NCBI GenBank assembly: GCA_035610365.1
Contig: CM069439.1
Location: 23,697,533 to 23,761,532 of the forward strand
DNA from: Aquatica leii
Taxonomy: Eukaryota > Arthropoda > Insecta > Coleoptera > Lampyridae
Length of the DNA stretch: 64,000 nt
Reading direction: 5' to 3'
Shown: piece after piece, positions 32,457 through 42,690 of the stretch
Layout: each line of letters opens with the position of its first letter
Position numbering within the stretch: position 1 is the stretch's first letter
Made by a program: the position numbers and the translations under genes
The notes under the pieces: generated by a model
The model's input: only the letters and a program-made list of their open reading frames with translations
What the model was told of the DNA's origin: nothing
Databases searched by the model: none

Positions 32457-33200
32457 ATGCCACCTAATAAACAATCAAAATTTGAAAATAATTACAAGTG
32501 GAGTAAATTGGACAATAATTTAACAACCGACAGGGAAAACCTTTTTTGACAAGTTTGTTCAAAATCAGTAAGTTTGTATTATCTTAATTTAAATGCTTTT
32601 AATTACTAGTATATGTATTATTTTAGATCGGTGCTACTAAAAAAACAACACTTGGGTAGTGCTTTACATATAAAAAATGTTAAAAAAACTATGAAACAAC
32701 CATTGCTAAAAAACGTTATAGAAGATCAACAGAAGAAACCTGGCCCATCAAAAACAACTTTTGCTCTAGATTTGTGCGAAGCATTGGTGTCGGCTCAAAT
32801 TCCTCTTATCAATATCAATTTTCGCAATTTCCTCGAAAAATACACCGAACAAGTTGTTCCAGATGAATCAACTTTGAGCAAAAATTATTTAGACATATGT
32901 TACCAATCGGTAAGCAGTTTAATTAAAGTATTAATAGATTTCAAAATGCTGGTTTACCTTTTATAGAAAATACAGACAATAAGGAATGACATTGGGGATC
33001 ATTACATTTGGACCTCAATTGATGAAACAACCGATTGCAAAGGTCGATATATAGCAAATTTTGTAGTTAATAAATTGTCTAAACTAGAACCAGGAAAAGC
33101 TCATTTGCTAGCACCCAAAAAAATTACACAGACCAATCACAAAACAGCATACATAGAGTCTGTGAAATCATTAGAGACTAAGATAAAAATGTCTTCCAGG
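32457..33200 (+). pseudogene. CGGBP1-like/hAT-type zinc-finger gene fragment with two introns
   Basis: Exon 1 (32457-32567) starts MPPNKQSKFENNYKWSK and ends in QVCSKS. A GT-AG intron (32568-32626) follows. Exon 2 (32627-32909) has KKQHLGSALHIKNV, completing a C2H2/BED-like finger. It continues with TTFALDLCEALVSAQIPL and FRNFLEKYTEQVVPDESTLS. A 57-base GT-AG intron (32910-32966) is in phase. Exon 3 reads RNDIGDHYIWTSIDETTDCK, then GRYIANFVVNKL. The DETTD stretch is like the start of the hAT catalytic region. Exon 1 has a TGA at 32547, and the exon 1-2 join is one base out of phase. PLE2 truncates it near 33200. Confidence 0.6.
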
Positions 33201-33243
33201 TTTAGAACGTGTCCTAGCCGACAAAGGCAACACTACTGTAGTT

Positions 33244-34062
33244 TTGAACCAAGTTGATTATGTTACGAAAATCAATTCTATTTTGTCTGAGAAAACTTAC
33301 GCTCTTCTAACTCAAAACCCCACTTCGACGATTGAAACTAAACCTCGACTTACCCCATCAGATTCTAAACCACCTCGTCTATACGGACTTCCCAAAATTC
33401 ACAAACAAGGTATTCTTCTTCGACCTATCGTCAGTACTATCCAATTTCCTACCTACAATCTAGCCAAGTTCTTGTCCAACATTCTTTGCGGGTTTACAGG
33501 TAAAACCTCTTCTCACATCCTCAACTCTCAGCATTTTATTCAACGTCTAGAAACTATAAAAGTTGAACCCCAAAATCTTCTTGTGAGCTTTGATGTTACT
33601 TCACTTTTTACTAAACTTTCTATTAAGGATTCGCTTATTATCATCAAACAGATTCTGTCTCAACATGGCAAGGACTTGAGTTTGGTTCCTCTTATTGATA
33701 AGTGTCTATCCTCTACTTACTTCCAATTTGATAACAAGTTTTACGAACAAGTTTCTGGTGTTGCTATGAGTTCTCCTCTATCACCTGTTATAGCTAACAT
33801 TTTTATGGAATCCTTTAAAACGGTTGCTTTGGAATCATCAAAATCATTAAAACCTAAAGTGTGGTTTAGGTATATTGACGACACGTTTATTGTTTGGTCT
33901 CATAGTCATCTTGAATTGTCTAAGTTTCTTAATCATCTTAACAATCAACACTTAGGTATCAAATTTACTAAGGAAATCGAAAGTAATGGTTCTCTTCCAT
34001 TTCTTGACGTTCTCGTGACTCGTAAGCCCGACGGACTTCTGGGCCATTCTGTCTATCGCAAA
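33244..34062 (+). pseudogene. PLE2 RT, long open frame, interrupted
   Basis: This is an almost continuous RT of about 275 residues. It reads LNQVDYVTKINSILSEKTYA, RLYGLPKIHKQGILLRPIVS, LVSFDVTSLFTKLSIKDS, MSSPLSPVIANIFMESFK and KVWFRYIDDTFIVWSHS. All main PLE RT motifs are present, including YIDD and the SPLSPVIANI motif. The frame ends just inside the MULE, so the natural C-terminus lies beyond 35997. This is the best-preserved PLE RT in the window. Confidence 0.85.
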
Positions 34063-34210
34063 CGAGTATAGGACACTTAATCACGAGACGCATAATCATG
34101 GGACATTTAAGCACGGACAGTTAAACACGCCAACACTTAATCACACAGACATTTTAACACATAGACATTTAAACACTGAGACATATAATCACATGGACAT
34201 ATAAACACAT
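34063..34210 (+). repeat. MULE left TIR made of ~15-bp tandem units
   Basis: Successive units include ggacacttaatcacg, gggacatttaagcac, ggacagttaaacacg, ccaacacttaatcac, agacatttaaacac and ggacatataaacac. The consensus is roughly GACA-x-x-TAA-x-CAC. The same units appear in inverse order at the other end. Confidence 0.8.
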
Positions 34211-34514
34211 TTTTGAAAAATAATAATTTAAAATAAATGTATGAACTGTAGTGCTATGCTACTGATTTAATTAAAACATGTTTAAAGTGAATAATTAAAA
34301 GTAATCTGTATCCACTAATTACGATCGATAACGTTAAGGTACTTACCTTAATGTTACCGAATAATTCCTAATGAGTAATGAGTATTAATCACATTTAATG
34401 TATAATCCCGCCTTGATTAACTAATTACATATGTATGGTTCAAAATTTTCTATTGATATCAGTGTTGTGCTTGTGTGCCACCGTGACTCGTGTGCCACAG
34501 TTACAGTGTTTAAC

Positions 34515-35588
34515 ATGGAATTCAAATTTAGAAAAAGTACAAAAGGAAAACCAACAGTAATTTATCATAATAACGAGTATGTACGGCTACGCGAAACAAC
34601 TTCCGGCAATGTTCACTGGAGATGAAAATTACTTCAAAGTGCGAAATGCAATAGTAAAACAAACGCTCAAGTACCTAATCCACGAACAAAAAACCTTTGA
34701 TATAACTCCAGAATACGGCAATTATTTGTTGCTTGATTCCGGTCGGGAGGACGAACACAGAATATTAGTATTTGGGGAAGCAGATCTTCTCAGTTTAATG
34801 GAATCAAGTTCTTCATGTCAAGCGGATGGGACATTTAAAGTAGTACCAGAGGTCTTTTTTCAATTATACAGCATTCACGTTCAATTAGCTGGTATAGCTT
34901 TTCCGTACATTCTCGCCCTGTTACCTGATAAGACGGAAGCCACATACATCCGATTGTTAAACATAATTAAAAATTTAATACCTGGCGCCGATCCTTCCGC
35001 AATAAATTCTTTTCGAACAGTCTTTCCGAATGTCAACGTATCAGGATGTCTTTTTCATTTGAAACAAGCCGGACTTAAAAATATTGCAACGATTGGATTA
35101 AAAAATTCATGTGAGCAAAACACAAATGATTTAGCATTAGTCGTTAGGATGCTATTTTTCTTAGCGCTCCTACCACTTCATGATGTGGAAGATAGATTTT
35201 TACAAGTTACAGAAGAATTTCCAGAACTTGGTATGTATGACGTGCGTTTAATAATAACAAAGTCTGAGTAATTCTTAATAATGTTACAGATGGAACGGAA
35301 CATTTTTTGAATTACTTCGAATTTACTTACGTTCGCGGACGGCAAATGTGGAACGGTCGACGTCAGAATCCGCTCTTTAGTCCAGAAATTTGGAATCACC
35401 ACACATCTGTCACAGAAGGATTAGCAAGGACGACAAATTCAATAGAAGGTTGGCATTTTGGATTGCAGTCGTTATTTCAATGCAGTCATCCTACCGTTTG
35501 GCGATTTCTCGATGAACTACAAAAGAAAATTTCATTGCAACACTCATATTATGTACAGCATATAAGTGGTCAACGCATTCCGCAGTAA
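34515..35588 (+). pseudogene. FLYWCH/MULE transposase, frameshifted
   Basis: The N-terminus (34515-34625) reads FKFRKSTKGKPTVIYHNNEY followed by ETTSGNVHWR, like a FLYWCH zinc domain. The MULE domain (34579-35271) has SSCQADGTFKVVPEVFFQLY, FPYILALLPDKTEATYIRLL and FPNVNVSGCLFHLKQAGLK. The third part (35307-35588) has GLARTTNSIEGWHFGLQSLF, with the E of the DDE triad. The D in ADGTFKV is kept. The second D region (PGADPSAINSF) is altered from the usual TDFE form. Frameshifts at about 34620 and 35270-35310 break the gene. Confidence 0.8.
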
Positions 35589-35849
35589 AAAAAAGTACAG
35601 AGATCTTAACACCAGAGTCAAACAAATAATTGCAAGCTACGATCCGGATAATATAATGCAATATTTAAGAACCCTTGCCTATGTATTTTAATATATGTGT
35701 ATGCATGTATAAACTATATTATGTATAATACTAAATAAAGTTCAATATTTTTTTTATATTTTAGATTGACTGCAGTCTTGGGTAACATTGAGTTTTGTTT
35801 CTGTACGTTACTTAACAAGCTATTACTATTCCAAATTTATTTCAAACGC

Positions 35850-35996
35850 AAGTGTTTATTTGTCCATGTGATTATATGTCTCAGTGTTTAAATGTCTATG
35901 TGTCAAAATGTCCGTGTGATTAAGTGTCGGCGTGTTTAACTGTCCGTGATTAAATGTTCCATGATTATGTGTCACGTGATTAAGTGTCCGGACACA
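35850..35996 (-). repeat. MULE right TIR made of ~15-bp tandem units
   Basis: It is the reverse complement of the left end apart from the outermost seven bases. It contains ccatgtgattatatgtctca and ccgtgtgattaagtgtcgg units. Confidence 0.8.
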
Positions 35997-36828
35997 ATCG
36001 CAAACCCACCCATACGGACAGATACCTTCATGCTTCGTCTCATCATCATCCTGCGCAGAAACGTTCTGTTATTGAATCTTTGGTTCATCGTGCCTTTTCT
36101 ATTTGCCAACCTGAGAATCTAGACTCAGAACTCAGTCATCTTACAAGAACCTTAGTGAATAATGGTTATGTAAAGCGAGATATTCATAGAGTTATTAATC
36201 GTCGTCTACATCCACGTACTCGATTACCTAAGAATATTTCTACTTCCGAATCCAACCCGAAATTGGCCTTTTTACCCTACATTCACAAGGTTACACATAA
36301 AACAGAGAAACTTCTCCGTAAGAATAGTATTAAACCCATATTCAACTCGACAGGCAAAATCTCTCAGATTCTGCCTTCGCCCAAAGACAAATTTCCTAAA
36401 CTTTCATCCAAATTCCTTGTTCATGTGGTTTAGTCTACATTTGTGAAACCGGTCGTTCCGTCATTACTCGCATTTCAGAACATGATTGTTGTATAAGGAA
36501 AAGGTATATTTCCAAGTCTGCGGTTGCTGAACATCATTTTACTACAGGTCACAAGATAGATTTTGATAATGTTTTGTTGATTGCCAAATCTTCATCCTTT
36601 TTCAACAGAAAATTCCGGGAAAGCATAGAAATCATCAAACACCCCAATACCTTCAATCGCGATCATGGTTTTAAGCTATCCCCTCTTTGGTGTCCGGTTA
36701 TTAGTCATTTATCAAAAACACGCCCCTTATCAACCGTAACCCAATCAGAGTCGACCTTAACCATCCGTGACGATCCTTTCTTTATATACGTAGACTATTT
36801 CTTCTTAAGTCACTTCTACGAAGTTTAG
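35997..36828 (+). pseudogene. PLE2 C-terminal region with GIY-YIG endonuclease, broken
   Basis: The reading resumes with RKPTHTDRYLHASSHHHPAQ and HLTRTLVNNGYVKRDIHRVI, then FLPYIHKVTHKTEKLLRKN. The GIY motif is lost by a small deletion at about 36415, where the PLE1 GVYQMP-coding stretch is missing. In the next frame TGRSVITRISEHD-like and VAEHHFTTGHKIDF stretches follow, then SSFFNRKFRESIEIIKHPN. The zinc HH pair is kept. The endonuclease could not fold normally. Confidence 0.75.
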
Positions 36829-37003
36829 GTTGGTTCATAAGTTGATTACCTAACTCGACATTGTTTCTTTGTTAGATTTTCGTTTGCTTTTTCAAGTTAT
36901 CGTTTTCTTTCTTACCTTTTCAGAGTTTAAATTATGGCTTGTTTCACAAGTGGATAACCTAACTTTTAAGAAGTTTTTAGTTAGATTTAGGTTGCTTGTT
37001 TGA

Positions 37004-39105
37004 ATTGGCCGGTAGTAGGTAAAATAAAATTTGAGTAAATTTTGAATGTCGAAATTGTATCAACACTCAAACAATTGTAAAGATTATTAGCGTTATAAAT
37101 CTGTTAAGACTAGAAAAATGATTCATGTTAAAGTAAAGTTTATCTCAGTATAGTCAGTAGCGCATTTGTTTAAATTTAATAGGAGAAAAAATTGTAGAAT
37201 CGGTAAAAAAAGAAAGTTTAATAAAAAGGCATGTCGATTATTTCGCTTCGCAAAATGTTTTTATTGCAAGTCCAATCTGCTGTAAGTTTTATTTAGATAT
37301 GACAAGGAATCGCGAACGCGACAAACTGTTGAAAAAAAATCAATTTTTAAACTGTGGATGCACATTTCCAAGTATGAAATCTCCACTTTGCAACTTTTAC
37401 ATTTGAAAGGATGTGGCAACGTAGCTCGAATCGTGTCACAATCTTGAAGCTGTAGAACTGTGATAAAGGTGTCCCATTTTCATCACTGCTGAGTGAAATT
37501 AAGACTTATTATATTTTTAAAACATGAAACGAATCATAAGGAATATCTTGTTTAATAATAATAAACACTGCATCCGAAAAATACAAAAAATAAAATGAAA
37601 TTGGGCACAACCGCAAGTTCCAGATTTGTATCGTCTGAGCGTTTCATCGTTTCGTTACGCGAACCTTCGAATCAAGCTACCTATAAGTGTTTTCAACACT
37701 AAAATAAAATGCAGTTTAGTGTACCAAATAAATATTGATTTCTTAGTTTTTGCGGATAAACAATTTGACCTTCTGGTATTGTCAATGCTTATTGTTTGTC
37801 TAATTTTACACCGCTAACTATTTCATTCGAACTAATCAGGGTATCCCGTTTTTTGTTTGGGTGAGTGTACGTAACACTGCGCGTACGCGAATGTGCAAAG
37901 ACTTTGATTATAAACATCATGATGGTAGTGTTTTTTTAACTATCGTTCAATATTTATTATGGGTTTTAAATTAAAATTTATTCAAAGCTTGTTGGTTCAA
38001 GAACGATTGGAAAGGAAAATCTTGACTTGAAAACAACGTTAAAACAAAAAAAATTGTTATAACAAGGTAAATATATCAATAAAAGATATTGGATTGAAAC
38101 TGCATAACAACAAATTTTATAATATATGTGTCAGAACATTCTTAAGATGTTCAAATAAACACATTATTGAAATGTGGCTTTATGCTGTTATTATTCACAA
38201 AGTGAATATTTAATATAACACTCAATTATTAAGAATTATTTCAGTGGAAATTTTGCTTAATTATTTCGATGTAATTTTAAATTATTCTACTTAAACATTA
38301 TATATATAAATATTCAAACCTTACGGTTATAAAAAATGTGTTTGAGAAGATGTTTTTTATACATGTATAACATAAAAGCCTCAATTAAGTAATTTCACAT
38401 ACTCTAGATCACGTACAACTAAAGCGATTCTACTAGAAGCTAGCGCAAACAGAATCAATCTTTATTGGAACACGTCCAACTAAGTGTTTTTATTGTGGTT
38501 TCGTTTTCAGTTTCAGAATTTTTTTACGTTTTGTCAAAATACATTTCTCTGAACATATGATTGCGTAAATACAATTGTAATGAAGTTATTTAAAAAAAGT
38601 TACGCGTTACGCCTATTTTTGTTTTTGTGTTCCACATGCTTTTGTCCTAGATTACACAGTTTTAGTAACAATGTAGTTTAATTATGAAATAACCCTTCGA
38701 CGCAGTATTATCAAGGGATGCTTTCACCATACAATTTTTATACAAATTTACATAGTTATGCACAAAGCGACGTAATTACTAACGTAAATGAAATCTTGTT
38801 TTAGAATTAAAAACTATAACTACACAATTAATTACGTTTTTTAGATTAAATTTGTGATCTTTCGATGTCTGATCTACGGCTTCTAAGGTTAGGATCGTAA
38901 TGAGCGCATTTCATGGACACGTATTTGTACTTGTCTTTTCCCTACTGTTGTATTAAAAACTGCTTTGTTGTGAAATCTTCAGTAGGTCGTTGTTTCCAAC
39001 TTGCGCTCTTAAAGGCGAACCTTTAGCATAGAGAATTAACATATTCTCTCAAATATTTTAACTTCTATGTATTGGAAAAAACTACTAAAATATCTATAAA
39101 ATAAC
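37004..39105. other. No recognisable gene
   Basis: About 2.1 kb of AT-rich sequence with only short frames and no motif that I recognise. One 63-codon frame at 37626-37817 is not supported by anything else. This is the longest stretch without an identifiable element, and could be host intergenic DNA or decayed transposon. Confidence 0.4.
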
Positions 39106-39109
39106 AGCT

Positions 39110-39270
39110 GTTGGCAACAAGCATGAAGAGTGGAATAAAGTGATCTTTTCTGATACAATCTTTTTCAAAGTTCAAAGGCATTGTCTCTGTGATTTATCAG
39201 AGCGCAAACATAAGTGTAAAACATCATCTTACATTACTTCAGTTTGAATGGAATCGACTTTGTTTTTTTT
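39110..39270 (+). pseudogene. Possible Tc1/mariner transposase scrap
   Basis: EEWNKVIFSDTIFFKVQR (about 39127-39180) resembles the W-x-K-V-I-FSDE motif around the first catalytic aspartate of Tc1-like transposases. Nothing else of the protein is recognisable, so this is tentative. Confidence 0.3.
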
Positions 39271-39896
39271 GTAAGAAAACAATAAAAACTGATCAATAGT
39301 TGTTATCTTTTATATTAACTACTTCCTCGTTTTATTAAAATTTTTTGAAAAATGAGTGTCTGGCCGATACTAAGTGGCGCCTGTGTGCAAAACCTTTCAT
39401 GGCGTTCATGAAAATTATAGTTAAAAAAATTGTTTAGTTAATTAAAAGTTAAGTAAAAACAAACACATATCTATTCAGATGACAATAATACAAGAAATAT
39501 AAAAGTGATAAAATATACAAATCAAATACACTATATAAGGTGTGTTAATACATTTAAATGCAATGGTATAACAACAAATTTTCCAACATGTAATTAAAAC
39601 AAATTCTCTTTTACAAGCTACTTCTAACAAATAAAAATAAATAATAAATTGTTTGTCAGAACTGTCAGGTAGACCTACCTAATATTACAAAACAAAAACA
39701 AAACGTTTGTATTGACTTCCTAGCACGCTATAGAATAGCCTTTATTTGTCGTAAAAAAATTATTTTTTTTTGACAAAGAATTCGTATTATAAACTAAACA
39801 GAAAAAAGAAAAAAAAATAAATTAATTAAAAAAAAAATTAAATAAACAAATAAATAAAGAAAAAAATAAATATATAAGAAAAAAAAGGGGAAAGGG
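39271..39896. other. No gene; A-rich tract before the LINE ORF1
   Basis: AT-rich sequence. 39780-39896 becomes almost pure purine plus T (aaaaaataaat-type) and leads into the ORF1 start. It may be the 5' leader of the LINE. Confidence 0.3.
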
Positions 39897-40664
39897 ATGA
39901 ATAAAAGAGAGAGAGAGGAAGAGGAAAAAGAAAGGCAACAAATATTTGAAAGAGGAAAGAAAACAATAAGATCACCAGACATTAAAAAGATATCGGAGGA
40001 GAGCGAAGGAAAAACCTCAAGAACAGAAGGAGGAAGAAAAGAAATGGAAGAGTTAAAAGAATTAATGAGAGAAATGATGAAACAGATGGAAAAAAATATG
40101 CAAGAAATAAGACAAGAAATCAAAGAAATGAAAAAGAAATGAGAGAAAGAGAAAAAATGGGAGAAAAAAAGAGAAACTGGTGGAGAGAATAGAAAAACTC
40201 GAGAAAAAAGCGGAAGACGAGGAAAGATGGAAAAGAAAGAATAATATTGTGATAAAAGGGTGGAGAAGTGAAAAACCACAAAAGATTTAGCAGTGATGCT
40301 GGAAGAAAAATTAAATGTAAAAGTAGAGGTGAAAAAAGTGACAGTAATAAACAAAGAGAAGAAAAATGAGATGATGGTGGTGGCGGAAATCGGAGAATGG
40401 GAAGAAAAACAGAAGGTAATGGCGGAGAAGAAGAAATTAAAGAATACAAGAATATATATAAGTCACGATTTGACATTTGAGGAAAAAAGAGTGCAAAGAG
40501 AAATAATGAACATAGCGGTGGAAAAAAGAGCGGAAGGAAAAAGAGTATGGGTAGGGTGCAGAAAAATGGAGATAGACGGAGACAGATACATATGGAACGA
40601 CAAGGATAGGGGACTAAGCAGAGAAAGGGGAGAGAAATTGGGAAACCAAAAGGCAAAAAACTAA
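39897..40664 (+). pseudogene. Purine-rich LINE ORF1, broken
   Basis: A highly charged coiled coil (MNKREREEEEKERQQIFERG, then ELMREMMKQMEKNMQEIRQE; 39897-40142) precedes a second frame. That frame (40293-40664) has LEEKLNVKVEVKKVTVINKE and EEKQKVMAEKKKLKNTRIYI, then SHDLTFEEKRVQREIMNIA. The second part looks like the RNA-binding and C-terminal region of LINE ORF1 proteins. The two frames are separated by stops at 40141 and about 40288. The coding strand is almost entirely A and G. Confidence 0.7.
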
Positions 40665-40769
40665 AGGGCAAAGAGGGGGCGGTAAAGGAGAGAAAGTTGA
40701 CGAAATGGCAAAGAAAAGGAATAATGAGAGATGGAAATGGAAAAGAAAAAGAAGGAAGAAAAAAAGAAA

Positions 40770-41491
40770 GCATGGAAGAAGCACAGGGGGAAGTGAGTGA
40801 GCTGAGAGTATTGTTTTGGAACGTAGCGGGAATAAAAAACAAGGAACATGATTTCTGGAAGTACATCAAGGAACAGGATGTAGTGGGATTACAAAAAACA
40901 TGGATGGAAGAAAAAGAATTGGAGTGGAGGGAAAAAGAGTTGCCGGAGGAATTTGAGTGGGTGGTGCAACATGCAGAAAGAGAAAAGAAAAAGGGAGAGC
41001 AAAGGGGGTATAATAACGGGAATAAGAAAAAAATGGTTGAGCCAGGAAAAGAAAGAGAAAGTGCAACAGAGAAGATGAGTTGTAGAAAGAAACATACAGT
41101 GGGGAAAAACAAAAATAAAAGTAGTGACGGTTTATAGCAGTAGAATGAAAGAGACAAGGAAAAACATAGAAGATATCATAGAAGAGAGGGAAGAGGGATT
41201 GATAATAGTAGGAGGAGACTTCAACGCAAGAATAGGAGAAGAGGAGGAGTACAAAAAAGAAAAAGGACGGGAAAGAGACAAAGGACAAGGTGATAAATAA
41301 AGAGGGAGAAGAACTGCTGGAATTGTGCAACGAAAAAGGGTGGGAAATAATGAACGGGAACAGAGAAGAAGATGGAAAGGGGGAATTTACGTACATAGGA
41401 GGAAGGGGAGAATCAATACTAGATTTTGTAATGACAAATGAAGAGGCTGCAGAAAAGGTAAAGACATTTAAAGTGGGAGAAAGAAAAAAAT
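40770..41491 (+). pseudogene. Purine-rich LINE endonuclease domain, truncated
   Basis: The translation has VSELRVLFWNVAGIKNKEHD, then FWKYIKEQDVVGLQKTWMEE. After a frame change it gives KIKVVTVYSSRMKETRKNI and EEGLIIVGGDFNARIGEEEE. FTYIGGRGESILDFVMTNE follows. N, E/K and GGDFNARIG are AP-endonuclease motifs; the usual ETW glutamate reads K here (QKTW). The domain stops before its final SDH motif, at 41491, where sequence of opposite orientation begins. This is likely the 5' half of the LINE whose RT forms the array. Confidence 0.75.
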
Positions 41492-42690
41492 ATATACAGC
41501 AAATAAACTAGGACTAAGCGGACACCCCTGCCCTAATCTTTTATTTATCTAAAATGCTTCACTTAACTTTCCATCTATTCTTACTTTGCATTTTGTCTCA
41601 CTATATATTTCCTCTATATTCCTTACTAGTTCTTCTTCTATCTGTTTCTTTCTTAATATATTCCATAATTTACACCTATTTACATTATCAAACGCTGCTT
41701 TTATATCCAGAAATAACGCAAAAACTTTCCCTCTTTTCACTTCTAATTCTTTGTTTACTATCTGTTTTAATATGTATACATTATCTAATGCCCTTCTCCC
41801 TCTTCTAAATCCTGTCTGCCAGTCTGGTAAGATCTTTCTTTCTTCCATTTCTCTTTCCAGTCTTTTTTGCAAAATAGTCATATAAATTTTATATCCCACA
41901 TTTGCTACACTTATACCTTTATAGTTTTTCATCTGTCTCCTCCTTTGTAAATTGGGCATATTATTGCTTCTTCCCAATCATCCGGAAACCCCTCACCTGA
42001 CCATATCATATTTAAAATTTTCTCTATTCTTTTCTTTCGTTTTCTCTCCTATATATTTCTATTGTTCTCCTTGGGTCCTATCCGTCCCTTCTGCTGTTCC
42101 TTTTTTTATTTTTCTTAATGCTTCTTCTATTTCTTTTTTTGTATAGTAGTATTGCTCCCTCCTCTTGTTATCCTTTCTATTTCTAATTCACCCTTCCTTT
42201 CTTCTTTTCCTTTTAAGACCTCTACACAATGTTCTCTCCAATTTTTTATATCAATTTGTATCTTTTCTTTTCTCAATTTTCCTTTCTTTATTCAAAAATC
42301 TCCATATGTCTCCTTCATTTTCTAAGATTTTTATATGTTCTTCCAACTCTTTTTTATATTCCTCTTTTCTCTTACAACACTCTGTTCTATATTGCGACCA
42401 TAACCTTTTATATTCCTGAATATCAATTTTTCCTTTTTTCCACCTTCTTTTACCTCTTCTTACCTCCTGCCTCCCTTTTTGAAACACTACCATCTTTGTT
42501 TTTCCCACATTTACACTTAAACACTTTTCTCCAGATACTTTTTTACTGTCTTTATCATCTCCTGCATTTCTCTCTTTCTTCGCTATAATCACTATGTCAT
42601 CCGCATACGCCAAAACCCACACTTTTAACCCCCCCATTACTATTCCTCCACTTTGTTGCCTCATCAACTCTTTCTCTAAATCTTCTAAAT
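41492..42690 (-). repeat. Array unit 1
   Basis: The leftmost unit borders the plus-strand endonuclease. Its minus-strand RT frame (41549-41977) has NYKGISVANVGYKIYMTILQ and LPDWQTGFRRGRRALDNVYI, then ALFLDIKAAFDNVNRCKLW. The unit junction lies near 42440-42485. Confidence 0.85.

Larger units (their letters stand above)
34063..35996 (+). mobile_element. MULE (Mutator-like) DNA transposon inserted in PLE2
   Basis: The 1934-bp insert has terminal inverted repeats of about 147 bp (34063-34210 with 35850-35996) and an 8-bp target duplication, atcgcaaa. MULEs typically make 8-11 bp duplications. It carries a FLYWCH-like and MULE-transposase gene. The termini are made of degenerate tandem units of about 15 bp. 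The first seven bases differ between the ends (cgagtat versus the complement of tgtgtcc). The element is broken but its edges are sharp. Confidence 0.85.
33205..37003 (+). mobile_element. Penelope-like element 2 (PLE2), split by a MULE
   Basis: This element is closely related to PLE1, in two pieces: 33205-34062 and 35997-37003. The start matches PLE1 from its ADKGNTTVVLNQ-coding stretch, so it is 5'-truncated. The end matches PLE1 3' sequence to about 23800 and stops before the hammerhead-like motif. A MULE interrupts it with an 8-bp duplication, atcgcaaa (34055-34062 and 35997-36004). It sits in the zinc-finger gene remnant. Confidence 0.8.

Noticed and set aside
34063..34210. Short spaced repeats resembling a CRISPR array
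   Set aside because: The units are degenerate, have no unique spacers, and are mirrored at the other end of a MULE. They are transposon termini in eukaryotic DNA.
39794..40354. A 186-codon minus-strand frame rich in F and S
   Set aside because: It is antisense to the LINE ORF1 coiled-coil region.
40120..41157. The longest open frame of the window, 345 codons on the minus strand, rich in F, S, L and P
   Set aside because: It is antisense to the purine-rich LINE ORF1 and endonuclease. Its hydrophobic composition is just the complement of A/G-rich coding sequence.
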